From: Propionibacteriaceae bacterium
GTDB lineage: Bacteria; Actinomycetota; Actinomycetes; Propionibacteriales; Propionibacteriaceae
Direction of reading: 5' to 3'
Assembly: GCA_031272825.1 (NCBI GenBank)
Contig: JAISTE010000072.1
Span: 1-32,737 of the forward strand
DNA length: 32,737 bases
Of this stretch, positions 23,678-32,737 are shown in pieces. Below the pieces are notes generated by a model that saw only the letters and a program-made list of their open reading frames with translations, did no database searches and was not told the origin of the DNA. Each line of letters opens with the position of its first letter. Positions within the stretch are counted from its first letter, which is position 1. The position numbers and the translations under genes are program-made.

Positions 23678-24684
23678 AGTACCGCTATCTTGGAAATTCA
23701 GGGTTGAAGATCACCGAGCTGGTCTATGGAAACTGGCTCACCCACGGCTCGCAGGTCGAAAAGGACACCGCGCTGGAGTGCATCAAAGCCGCTCTCGACG
23801 CCGGAATCACCTCCTTCGACACTGCCGACGTCTACGCCAACGGCGAGGCCGAACGCATCCTTGGCAAGGGGCTTAAGGGCCTGCGCCGCGAGGGGCTGGA
23901 GGTTTTCACCAAGGTCTACTGGCCGGTCGGGGAGAAAGGGCCCAATGACGTCGGCCTTTCGCGTAAGCACATCATGGAGGGCATCGACGGTTCGCTGCGG
24001 CGTCTGAAGATGGATTACGTCGACGTCTACCAGGCTCACCGCTACGACACCGAAACCCCGCTGGAGGAGACGATGAACGCCTTCGCCGACGTGGTGCACT
24101 CCGGCAAGGCCCTCTACATCGGCGTCTCCGAGTGGAGCGCCGACCAGATCCGCGCCGGCGTCGCCTACGCGCGCGACCTGGGCATCCAGCTGATCTCCTC
24201 CCAGCCGCAGTACAACATGCTGTGGCGGGTGATCGAGCCCTGGGTTCAGCCCACCTGTGAGGAGCTCGGCGTGACACAAATCTGCTGGTCACCCATTGCG
24301 CAAGGGGTTTTGACGGGCAAGTACCTGCCGGGCCAGCGTCCGCCGAAGGGATCCCGTGCGACGGACGAACACGGCGGCGCCTCGACGATCAAGAGCTACC
24401 TGCGCGACGACGTCATCACCCGCGTGCAAAAGCTCCGCCCGATCGCCGACGAGGTGGGCCTGTCCCTGGCGCAGCTCGCGGTCGCCTGGGTACTGCAAAA
24501 CCCGAACGTCTCGGCCGCCATCATCGGCGCGTCCCGCCCCGAGCAGATCACCGAAAACGTCGGTGCCTCAGGTGCGGTAATCCCGCCCGAGCTGATGGCC
24601 AAGATCGACGAGGTTCTAGGCGACGCCGTAGTGCGCGACCCGATGAAGACAATCGAGCGCGCGCCGAAGGTTCGTCCGGCGTAG
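23674..24684 (+). CDS. Aldo/keto reductase (Kv-beta-like family)
   Basis: This NADPH-dependent oxidoreductase of 336 residues has a TIM-barrel fold. The catalytic tetrad is visible: D49 and Y54 (FDTADVYANGEAE), K80 (VFTKVYW) and H122 (YQAHRYD). The cofactor motif near the C-terminus is IIGASRPEQI. The YLGNSGLKITEL start and the long loop pattern place it with the voltage-gated potassium channel beta-subunit-like AKRs, which reduce aldehydes and ketones. GTG 23674 overlaps the regulator's stop by four bases. Co-expression with a LacI regulator points to a sugar or sugar-derived carbonyl as substrate, but none can be named. A hairpin follows at 24701. Confidence 0.93.
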   Translation: MKYRYLGNSGLKITELVYGNWLTHGSQVEKDTALECIKAALDAGITSFDTADVYANGEAERILGKGLKGLRREGLEVFTKVYWPVGEKGPNDVGLSRKHIMEGIDGSLRRLKMDYVDVYQAHRYDTETPLEETMNAFADVVHSGKALYIGVSEWSADQIRAGVAYARDLGIQLISSQPQYNMLWRVIEPWVQPTCEELGVTQICWSPIAQGVLTGKYLPGQRPPKGSRATDEHGGASTIKSYLRDDVITRVQKLRPIADEVGLSLAQLAVAWVLQNPNVSAAIIGASRPEQITENVGASGAVIPPELMAKIDEVLGDAVVRDPMKTIERAPKVRPA

Positions 24685-24700
24685 GCAAGACGAAAGGTGG

Positions 24701-24728
24701 CCGGGTACCCGCAATCCCGAGTACCCGG
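24701..24728 (+). terminator. Hairpin after the aldo/keto reductase gene
   Basis: CCGGGTAC and GTACCCGG form a perfect 8-bp stem with a 12-base loop, 16 bases past the stop. No U-tract follows. Confidence 0.6.
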
Positions 24729-24805
24729 TCGTACCCCACTCACTTGAACGTGTTATCGGGCTTCGGTCGCCACGCGCTCGGTAGGCTTGGGCAAGGAGGT
24801 TGGCT

Positions 24806-26377
24806 ATGAAAGAGTTGCCGCTCGGGATTCAGACGTTCGCTGAGGTGCGCGACGGCTACGTGTACGCCGACAAGACTGGTTACGTTCAGCAGCTGGCCGA
24901 GGACGGCAAATACTTCTTCCTCTCCCGCCCCCGCAGGTTCGGTAAGTCGTTGTTCGTCGACACCCTTAATGAGGCGTGGGAAGGGAACCGGGAACTGTTC
25001 GAGGGGCTGGCGCTAGCTGAGACGGACTTCTCGTTCGAGCCGCATCCGGTGGTGCGGCTGGATATGTCGACGGTCGATATAAGTTCTCCTGCCCGGCTTG
25101 AGGAGGATTTGCTCTCGAATCTCGCAGATAGGGCTGCCGCCGATGGTCTTGTGATAGAGGATAAGCTTGTGATCGGGTACTTTCGTTCCTTGATTCTTGG
25201 GCTGTCCCGCAAGTATTCGAAGCGGGTGGTGGTGTTGATCGATGAGTATGACAAGCCGATCATCGAGTACATCAATGACAAGCCGCGGGCTGAGGCAAAC
25301 CGGGCGGTACTGCGCGGGTTGTATGGTGTGTTGAAGGGCCTAGATGCTCACCTGAAGTTCGTGTTCTTGACAGGTGTATCAAAGTTCACCCGTCTGTCCT
25401 TGTTTTCAGTGTTGAACAATCTGACTGACATCACCTTGGTTCCGGATTATGCGAATATTTGCGGCATAACCGAGCCAGAGTTCGACGATCTGTTCTCCGA
25501 GCATCTTGCGGCGGCACTCGCTCGGGGCAACTCGGGCGAGAAGAGTATGGCGGGGCTTCGTCAAAAGGTGTTCGACTGGTACGACGGCTACTCGTGGGAT
25601 GGGAAGAGTAGCGTTTTCAATCCGTTCTCGTTGCTGAGCTTCTTCCAGTTCGGAGTGTTCAGCCCGTACTGGTATTCGTCGGGTACACCGTCGTTTCTGA
25701 TGAAGACGTTGAAGGGCCGACCGCGGGTGTTCCTCGACGTCCAAGACGAGCCCATCTCGACGCTTGACCTTGACTCTCACGAGATTGAGGACGCCCCGCC
25801 AGCATCGTTGCTGTTCCAAACCGGTTTTCTGACGGTGAAGAACGTCGACTACATGATGACCCCGCCGGTGTATCAGGTGGGTTTCCCGAACCTGGAAGTG
25901 TCGACGTCCTTTGCTAAGAGTTTCATGCTAGACGGCCTGGGTGTGCCGGACGCAGACAACCGGGCTCTCAAGCTAGTGAAATCCCTCATGGCTGGCGATG
26001 CGGGCGCCTTGGAGGACGCACTTGCTGGGCTGTTCGCGTCGATCCCATACAACTTGCACCAGGGCAACGAGGCTTACTATCACTCGCTGTTCTTGGCTTT
26101 CATGCAGTCGATCGGTCTTAGGGTTGAGGGTGAGGCTGCGGTCTCGGGTGGCGAGGCCGACGGCATGCTGGACATGCCGACTGGTCATTCGTACGTGATC
26201 GAACTCAAGTACTCCAAGGACGACGAAGCGGATCTAGATGCGCTGGCAACCAAGGCCTTGAACCAGATCAAGGCGAAGGGCTACGCCGACCGCTACAAGG
26301 GCACGGACAGGAGCGTTCACCTCATAGGCGTCGCGGCCTCCGGCAAGGGGAATGTCAAGGTAGTCGTCGGGGCTTAG
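24806..26377 (+). CDS. AAA-ATPase-like / PD-(D/E)XK nuclease-like protein
   Basis: This 523-residue protein joins an N-terminal AAA-ATPase-like domain to a C-terminal PD-(D/E)XK-type domain. The opening LPLGIQTFAEVR...YADKT and the P-loop FLSRPRRFGKSLF (K47) are hallmarks of this family. The Walker B region is VVVLIDEYDKPI, followed by FVFLTGVSKFTR. The C-terminus has GEADGMLDM...YVIELKYSK, which fits a D...ExK nuclease core. Such genes are common, often in many copies, in gut and oral bacteria; their function is unknown, and defence or mobile-element roles have been suggested from their distribution. ATG 24806 follows the near-perfect AAGGAGGT. Base composition and codon use are less GC-biased than in the flanking genes, suggesting acquisition. 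Confidence 0.85.
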   Translation: MKELPLGIQTFAEVRDGYVYADKTGYVQQLAEDGKYFFLSRPRRFGKSLFVDTLNEAWEGNRELFEGLALAETDFSFEPHPVVRLDMSTVDISSPARLEEDLLSNLADRAAADGLVIEDKLVIGYFRSLILGLSRKYSKRVVVLIDEYDKPIIEYINDKPRAEANRAVLRGLYGVLKGLDAHLKFVFLTGVSKFTRLSLFSVLNNLTDITLVPDYANICGITEPEFDDLFSEHLAAALARGNSGEKSMAGLRQKVFDWYDGYSWDGKSSVFNPFSLLSFFQFGVFSPYWYSSGTPSFLMKTLKGRPRVFLDVQDEPISTLDLDSHEIEDAPPASLLFQTGFLTVKNVDYMMTPPVYQVGFPNLEVSTSFAKSFMLDGLGVPDADNRALKLVKSLMAGDAGALEDALAGLFASIPYNLHQGNEAYYHSLFLAFMQSIGLRVEGEAAVSGGEADGMLDMPTGHSYVIELKYSKDDEADLDALATKALNQIKAKGYADRYKGTDRSVHLIGVAASGKGNVKVVVGA

Positions 26378-26380
26378 CCC

Positions 26381-27040
26381 TTAGATTGCGGGCGTCGAAG
26401 CGTTGTCGCCGTAGAAGACTATTCCGGCTTCCAAGTTCTTCCGATACTGGCATTTGCGTGAATAAAGCAAGTTGTCATGTAAACAGCGCCGTGCATCAGA
26501 GCACTCAGCGTAGAGCGAACAGCACCCGAAAGCGTCACCAGTCGACGAATAGTTGCGATAGCGGAGCTCAATTACCTCTCGCACCCAGGCGTAGAACGGG
26601 TCGTCCATCTGGTTAAGGGTAAGTGTGATGGTGTCTCTGGAGCCGTTGGATTGGACATCACCTTGATAGCCAGGTAGTGGAAGCTCGTGCCAGGATTCGT
26701 ACACCGATACTTGGGCGGCTGCGGGTCTAAAGTCAAACCTGAAGAGAAGCTTCTCCTGAGAACCCAGCTGGAATGTGGCGGACGCCGGGTAGTGTTCTTC
26801 GACGAACAACACTATCGTGCTGGCGAGCTGACCCTTGAGGAAAGCTGCGGTGTCAGACTTGCTTCGCAGGGGACGCTCGCGGAGTAATACTTGGCCTTCT
26901 TTAAGCCCGCTGGCTTCGAGGAAATCCTGGACGATTGTCGCTACACGGGCCTCGACGGTTGCCTTGACTTGGGGCAGAGATCCCTCATGGGTGACGTCCG
27001 CTGCGCCGCCTACGCACTCACATTCTTCGGGTTGCGTCAT
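26381..27040 (-). CDS. Hypothetical protein with C-terminal four-cysteine motif
   Basis: I do not recognise this 219-residue protein. The body (residues 20-170) is a mixed alpha/beta domain without obvious catalytic motifs. The last 45 residues carry C-x5-C-x5-C-x10-C within CCSLYAECSDARRCLHDNLL, followed by CQYRKNLEAG and FYG, which could bind zinc or an iron-sulfur cluster. There is no signal peptide or membrane segment. It converges with the AAA-like gene (three bases between stops) and diverges from the exonuclease gene, with a perfect palindrome in the shared spacer. The ATG at 27040 has an in-frame TAG four codons upstream and no ribosome binding site, but TAGAAT ends six bases before it, so the message may be leaderless. 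Composition is less GC-rich than the core genes. Confidence 0.75.
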   Translation of the reverse strand: MTQPEECECVGGAADVTHEGSLPQVKATVEARVATIVQDFLEASGLKEGQVLLRERPLRSKSDTAAFLKGQLASTIVLFVEEHYPASATFQLGSQEKLLFRFDFRPAAAQVSVYESWHELPLPGYQGDVQSNGSRDTITLTLNQMDDPFYAWVREVIELRYRNYSSTGDAFGCCSLYAECSDARRCLHDNLLYSRKCQYRKNLEAGIVFYGDNASTPAI

Positions 27041-27046
27041 GACCGC

Positions 27047-27052
27047 ATTCTA
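27047..27052 (-). promoter_or_regulatory. -10 element for a probable leaderless transcript of the Cys-motif gene
   Basis: On the minus strand TAGAAT is followed by six bases and then ATG, the spacing expected if transcription starts at the A of the start codon. Confidence 0.5.
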
Positions 27053-27101
27053 GGACTCCAAGATGCCAGCCAGCGAGCCGCTATTATTTGTGGCAACCGT
27101 G

Positions 27102-27123
27102 ATGGTCTATGGGGATAGACCAT
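27102..27123. promoter_or_regulatory. Perfect 22-bp palindrome between the Cys-motif and exonuclease genes
   Basis: ATGGTCTAT and ATAGACCAT flank GGGG, giving perfect 9-bp arms in the 118-base divergent spacer. It is centred about 45 bases upstream of the exonuclease start. It looks like an operator for a dimeric regulator and does not match the LexA box consensus I know. Confidence 0.6.
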
Positions 27124-27158
27124 GATCTCAGTTCACGGAGCTCAATGATAGGAGTGCG

Positions 27159-28229
27159 ATGGCCCGGAATTCGTTTCTTGTCTTCGACGTGGAGACGCCG
27201 AACCGTAGGCAGGATCGAATCTGTCAGCTAGGCATGGTTCGCGTTTATCCAGGCGAGAAGCACCCTGTGCCTCGCGGCTTGCTCATCGACCCCGAGGCTC
27301 CCTTTGATGATGTGTGCGTTTCGGTTCACGGAATTGAGGCACAGCACGTCTATGGGAAGCCAACCTTCCCGGACTTGTGGTCGCAGGGGCTAAAAGAAAT
27401 CTTTGAGAGCTCGGTTTTGGTGGCACACAATGCCGCTTTCGACCTATCGGTACTGTCGAAGACTCTGGCTTTCTACCGTATCCCCCAGCCGGAGATTGTA
27501 TACATGGACACCTTGGAGCTCGCCAAGTCCTTCTACCCCGGGCTTCCCAACTATAAACTTCCCGTAGTATGCGAACATGTGGGCTTTCCGCTGGCGAACC
27601 ACCACGATGCCGGGGCGGACGCCGAGGCTGCGTACCACGTTCTCGACGAAACTCTTCGGCGTTTCGGGGCTGCCGCATTGGCGCCTCGAACATACAACTC
27701 GGTACTGCCTGTCAAAGAAGACCCGCTTGAGGGAATGCGTAATGTCCTGGCGTCGATCGCGGCAGATGGGCGAGTTGACTTTCAAGAAGCGCTCGAGCTT
27801 CGTCTGTGGATGGACGAACATCAGGAGGTTCTCCCAGCCAAGTTGTACGACAAGTTCGCAAGCCTGCTTTTCGAAGTACTCTACGATGGTCAAATCGACG
27901 CCGACGAAGAGCGCACCTTGTTGTCGGAGTTCAGGGACTTCACTCAACCTGCAGAAGCGACGTCGGAGAGAGTTGACCTAGCTGGCAAAACTTGTGTTCT
28001 TACCGGTGACTTCAAGCACGGATCGAAGGCCGCTGTCACTGATCACATCAGCGCGGCCGGTGGCGTGGTCAAGAGCGGGGTAACCAAGAAAACGGACTAC
28101 GTAATCATCGGATCCTATGGCTCAGAGCGCTACAACTTCGGGACATACGGAGGCAAGGTTCTGAGAGCAAGGGAACTTCAAGAACAAGGATTGCCTATTC
28201 AGATCATCTCGGAGGATGCCCTCTACTGA
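27159..28229 (+). CDS. DEDDh 3'-5' exonuclease (DnaQ-like) with C-terminal BRCT domain
   Basis: This 356-residue protein has three parts. Residues 1-170 form a DnaQ-like exonuclease with motifs FDVETPN (Exo I), VAHNAAFD (Exo II) and HDAGADAEAAY (Exo III, DEDDh type). Residues about 185-270 are a helical region with repeated LASIAADGRVDFQEALEL-like and YDGQIDADEERTLL stretches, TerB-like. Residues about 275-356 form a BRCT domain (LAGKTCVLTGDF, AAGGVVKSGVTKKTDYVI). Such proteins probably trim 3' ends during DNA repair or processing. The ATG at 27159 follows TAGGAG. It is divergent from the Cys-motif gene and shares a palindrome with it. Composition is less GC-rich than the neighbouring clpB, so it belongs to the inserted block. 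Confidence 0.9.
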   Translation: MARNSFLVFDVETPNRRQDRICQLGMVRVYPGEKHPVPRGLLIDPEAPFDDVCVSVHGIEAQHVYGKPTFPDLWSQGLKEIFESSVLVAHNAAFDLSVLSKTLAFYRIPQPEIVYMDTLELAKSFYPGLPNYKLPVVCEHVGFPLANHHDAGADAEAAYHVLDETLRRFGAAALAPRTYNSVLPVKEDPLEGMRNVLASIAADGRVDFQEALELRLWMDEHQEVLPAKLYDKFASLLFEVLYDGQIDADEERTLLSEFRDFTQPAEATSERVDLAGKTCVLTGDFKHGSKAAVTDHISAAGGVVKSGVTKKTDYVIIGSYGSERYNFGTYGGKVLRARELQEQGLPIQIISEDALY

Positions 28230-28288
28230 GTGGTGATCTGCCGGGCGGTGCTCATGTAGTCAAGGCTGTTGCCCCCCCACAAGCTCCT

Positions 28289-28317
28289 TTGTCCGGGAAT
28301 AACCTCCGGGTTAGAAT
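28289..28317 (+). promoter_or_regulatory. Promoter of clpB
   Basis: TTGTCC (28289-28294), a 17-base spacer and TAGAAT (28312-28317) form a good housekeeping-type promoter. The predicted start lies within the HAIR-like repeat directly downstream. Confidence 0.75.
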
Positions 28318-28318
28318 A

Positions 28319-28339
28319 GTTGAGTCTGGTGCGCTCAAC
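28319..28339. promoter_or_regulatory. HAIR-type operator (HspR site) for clpB
   Basis: GTTGAGT, seven bases, GCTCAAC matches the HspR inverted repeat (CTTGAGT-N7-ACTCAAG) apart from the outermost base and one symmetric inner change. It covers the transcription start, as expected for repression. HspR itself is not in the window. Confidence 0.8.
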
Positions 28340-28374
28340 TAACTTGGGCGCTTGAGAACGAGGAGATTGTGCTC

Positions 28375-30957
<2,583 letters not shown>

Positions 30958-30975
30958 CAGGCTAAATACAAAGCG

Positions 30976-31001
30976 ATGGGCCGCCCCGAGGGGCGGCCCA
31001 T
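30976..31001. terminator. Bidirectional hairpin terminator
   Basis: ATGGGCCGCCCC and GGGGCGGCCCAT form a perfect 12-bp stem with almost no loop between the convergent clpB and MFS genes. No U-tract on either side. Confidence 0.8.
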
Positions 31002-31020
31002 ACTCGCAGGAGAGGAAGGC

Positions 31021-32346
31021 CTATGCGGCCTTTTCTACGTCTTCTACGTCGATCTCGGCGTTGCGGCGCTCGCGCAGGCGCACGATGCGGTGGCCGAGAA
31101 TGTTGGTCAGGACAAAGCCCAGCACGCACAGGCAGAACATGATCGTGAAGATGATCTGGTATGCCTGCGTCGGGTCGGCCTCGTACTTATCCAGGATTGA
31201 TCCGAACAGCGGATAGGCCCAAAGCCCCGGGGAATACCCGATGAAGGAGGCCACCGACATCGCGGCGGCACCCATGGCCTTAGGCACGTTCGACTCGCCG
31301 ATCGGCGCGTAGTAGACGCCGCGGATCAGGTAGGCCGCGAGGGTTGCCACCAGCAGCAGCGCGACGGCCAGGATCACGAACGAGTTGTTGTGCGGCACCA
31401 GCAAGCAGCCGCCGATACCCAGGCCGAGCAGTAGGTAGCACCAGCGCATCCAGTGCGCCGAGGTCTTGAACTTGGCGTCGGCAGTCAAGCCCGAGATCGG
31501 CCCGGCGACCCAACGGGTGACGTTCGAGCCCAACAGGCCGAACAACCCGGCCACTGCGACCGGCAGAATGTAGACCTTCTGCAGGTACGGGACGAAGTAC
31601 GTCGAGACTGCGACGAAGGTGGTGTAGACGCAGCACGCGGCGATGCCAGTCAGCCACACTTCCGGAAGCCGCAGGGCCTTTAGCAGGCCTGACAAGGCGA
31701 TCTTCGTGCGTTCCATCTGGCCCGAAACCCCGATGAAGTCCTCTTCGGGAAGGACGAACCACACCAGCGCGGCCGAGCACAGGGTTACGCAGGCGTTGAA
31801 GATGATCGCGAACTTGATGCCCATGAGAGTTTGGCCGAACAGCGTGTAGATGCCGATGACGATGGCGTTCTGGATGAACACCGTCATGCCGCGGCCAAAT
31901 TCGAGGAAGCCGAAGGCTGTGGCCTGGGAGTCTTCCTTGGCGATGGCGCGCACGGACTTGAGGACGGTCGCCCAGTACAGCGGCTCGACGCACAGGCCCA
32001 GCAAGATGAAGCAAGGAACCATCATCGCGAAGTTCTTGTTCGGGTACAGGGCGATGAACATGCCCAGGCAGCCGACGATCGCGGTGTTGACAGAGAGTAC
32101 CTTGCGGATGGAGAAACGGTCTTGGATCCAGCCCAGGGGCACGTTGCCGAAGGTGGCGCAGGCGCCGATGATGCCCATGAGGACGCCGAACTGGGCGTTG
32201 GTAACCCCCAGATTTTCGACGAACGGATCGTAGAGCACCTCGCGGATCGCCTGGAATGAGTAGATGATCTGCGAATTGGTCGCGATGATGACGAAGTAGA
32301 TCAGGGTCTTCTTGGAAAAGCCCAGCTTCGCAAGCGGATTTGCCAT
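31021..32346 (-). CDS. Major facilitator superfamily transporter
   Basis: This 441-residue protein has about 12 transmembrane helices and a charged C-terminal tail. The MFS loop 2-3 motif is seen as GWIQDRFSIRK, and there is a cytoplasmic loop after helix 6 (VLPEEDFIGVSGQMERTK). I cannot place it in a specific subfamily. The gene downstream of a TIM-barrel sugar isomerase/epimerase, nine bases away, suggests that it imports a sugar, polyol or sugar acid handled by that enzyme. ATG 32346 follows AAGGAGG at good spacing. It ends at the hairpin shared with clpB. Confidence 0.88.
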   Translation of the reverse strand: MANPLAKLGFSKKTLIYFVIIATNSQIIYSFQAIREVLYDPFVENLGVTNAQFGVLMGIIGACATFGNVPLGWIQDRFSIRKVLSVNTAIVGCLGMFIALYPNKNFAMMVPCFILLGLCVEPLYWATVLKSVRAIAKEDSQATAFGFLEFGRGMTVFIQNAIVIGIYTLFGQTLMGIKFAIIFNACVTLCSAALVWFVLPEEDFIGVSGQMERTKIALSGLLKALRLPEVWLTGIAACCVYTTFVAVSTYFVPYLQKVYILPVAVAGLFGLLGSNVTRWVAGPISGLTADAKFKTSAHWMRWCYLLLGLGIGGCLLVPHNNSFVILAVALLLVATLAAYLIRGVYYAPIGESNVPKAMGAAAMSVASFIGYSPGLWAYPLFGSILDKYEADPTQAYQIIFTIMFCLCVLGFVLTNILGHRIVRLRERRNAEIDVEDVEKAA

Positions 32347-32355
32347 GGTGCCTCC

Positions 32356-32737
32356 TTATGCGGTTGCCAGGGTGGCGGATCGGGCCTTATCAAGGCGGGA
32401 TTGGAGCTCTTCACCGGCGGCGAGCGCCCGGGCCAGGAAGGTGTCGTCTTCGGGGTCGCGCTGCGAAACCTCCAACGTAAGCGGAGATTCGAGCGGGGAG
32501 CCGGCGAGAAGCGAGATAAGGGCGTCCCAGTTGTAATCCTCGGTGAAAGGAATCTTGTGCTGATCGCACTTGGTCATATTTGGGCAGTCTTCCCAATAAT
32601 CTTCGCTTTGCAGCCCGACGTTGTCCGAGAGGTGCACGAAGAAGATGCGGTCTTGGAATCGACGGGCGAGCTCCAGTGGGTCTGCGGTGTTAGTGCAGTT
32701 CCCGTGCCCGTTGTCGAAGCACATGCCGACGAACTCG
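32356..32737 (-). CDS. TIM-barrel sugar phosphate isomerase/epimerase (5' part outside the window)
   Basis: About 127 C-terminal residues are visible and the frame stays open to the window edge (…EFVGM before the ATG offered by the track), so the start lies beyond 32737. CFDNGHGN matches the D-x-GH metal motif of the xylose-isomerase-like TIM-barrel superfamily. RIFFVHLSDN supplies the next metal histidine and LTLEVS the glutamate on the last strand. Enzymes of this type interconvert ketoses, polyols or inositol derivatives with a divalent metal. The NCTNTADP and CPNMTKCDQ stretches hold extra cysteines not typical of the core. It is upstream of, and co-transcribed with, the MFS gene. Confidence 0.85.
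   Translation of the reverse strand, partial: EFVGMCFDNGHGNCTNTADPLELARRFQDRIFFVHLSDNVGLQSEDYWEDCPNMTKCDQHKIPFTEDYNWDALISLLAGSPLESPLTLEVSQRDPEDDTFLARALAAGEELQSRLDKARSATLATA

Noticed and set aside
27102-27123. LexA/SOS box in front of the exonuclease
   Set aside because: The arms do not match the GAAC-N4-GTTC type box of actinobacteria.

Overview
The window comes from a high-GC Gram-positive bacterium, most likely an actinobacterium of the Actinomycetaceae or a related host-associated lineage. The evidence is a VaFE-repeat surface protein with a sortase signal, a PPi-type phosphofructokinase, a clpB gene under a HAIR (HspR) type operator, LacI-family regulation of sugar genes, and several probable leaderless starts. 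No rRNA, tRNA, CRISPR array, insertion sequence or prophage was seen.

Layout. 1-1740: 3' part of a cell-wall anchored VaFE-repeat protein. 1805-3082 (-): GH1 glycosidase. 3171-3362 (-): a 63-residue secreted cationic peptide precursor with its own ribosome binding site, between two hairpin terminators. 3516-6922: an alanine module made of a CycA-type permease and alanine dehydrogenase (-) with a divergent Lrp/AsnC regulator (+). 7180-8445: PPi-type phosphofructokinase preceded by 25-bp tandem repeats. 8446-8822: a repeat-rich spacer ending in a strong promoter and a LacI-type operator. 8823-15134: a tightly coupled four-gene operon of rhamnulokinase, PHP-fold protein, aldolase/short-chain dehydrogenase fusion and an enlarged medium-chain dehydrogenase. 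15217-19243: a signalling cluster of NarX-like histidine kinase, stand-alone receiver, ECF sigma factor and one-pass membrane protein with an extracellular beta-propeller.

19240-22592 (-): ispH, a class I aminotransferase and D-Ala-D-Ala ligase. 22667-24684: LacI regulator translationally coupled to an aldo/keto reductase. 24806-28229: a visibly less GC-rich insertion with an AAA-ATPase-like/PD-(D/E)XK protein, a four-cysteine protein of unknown function and a DEDDh exonuclease with a BRCT domain. 28375-30957: clpB. 31021-32737 (-): MFS transporter and the 3' end of a TIM-barrel sugar isomerase/epimerase.

How the genes work together. CycA imports D-alanine, D-serine or glycine, and Ald deaminates L-alanine under likely Lrp control. 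The rha-like operon should phosphorylate a 6-deoxy-ketose, cleave it to DHAP and L-lactaldehyde, and oxidise or reduce the aldehyde; the sugar isomerase is not in the window and the PHP protein has no assigned step. The best candidates for something undescribed are the PHP-containing rhamnose operon, the kinase/receiver/ECF/beta-propeller cluster, the exonuclease and Cys-protein pair around a perfect palindrome, and the small secreted peptide. All function calls rest on motif reading and remembered family features; no database search was run.
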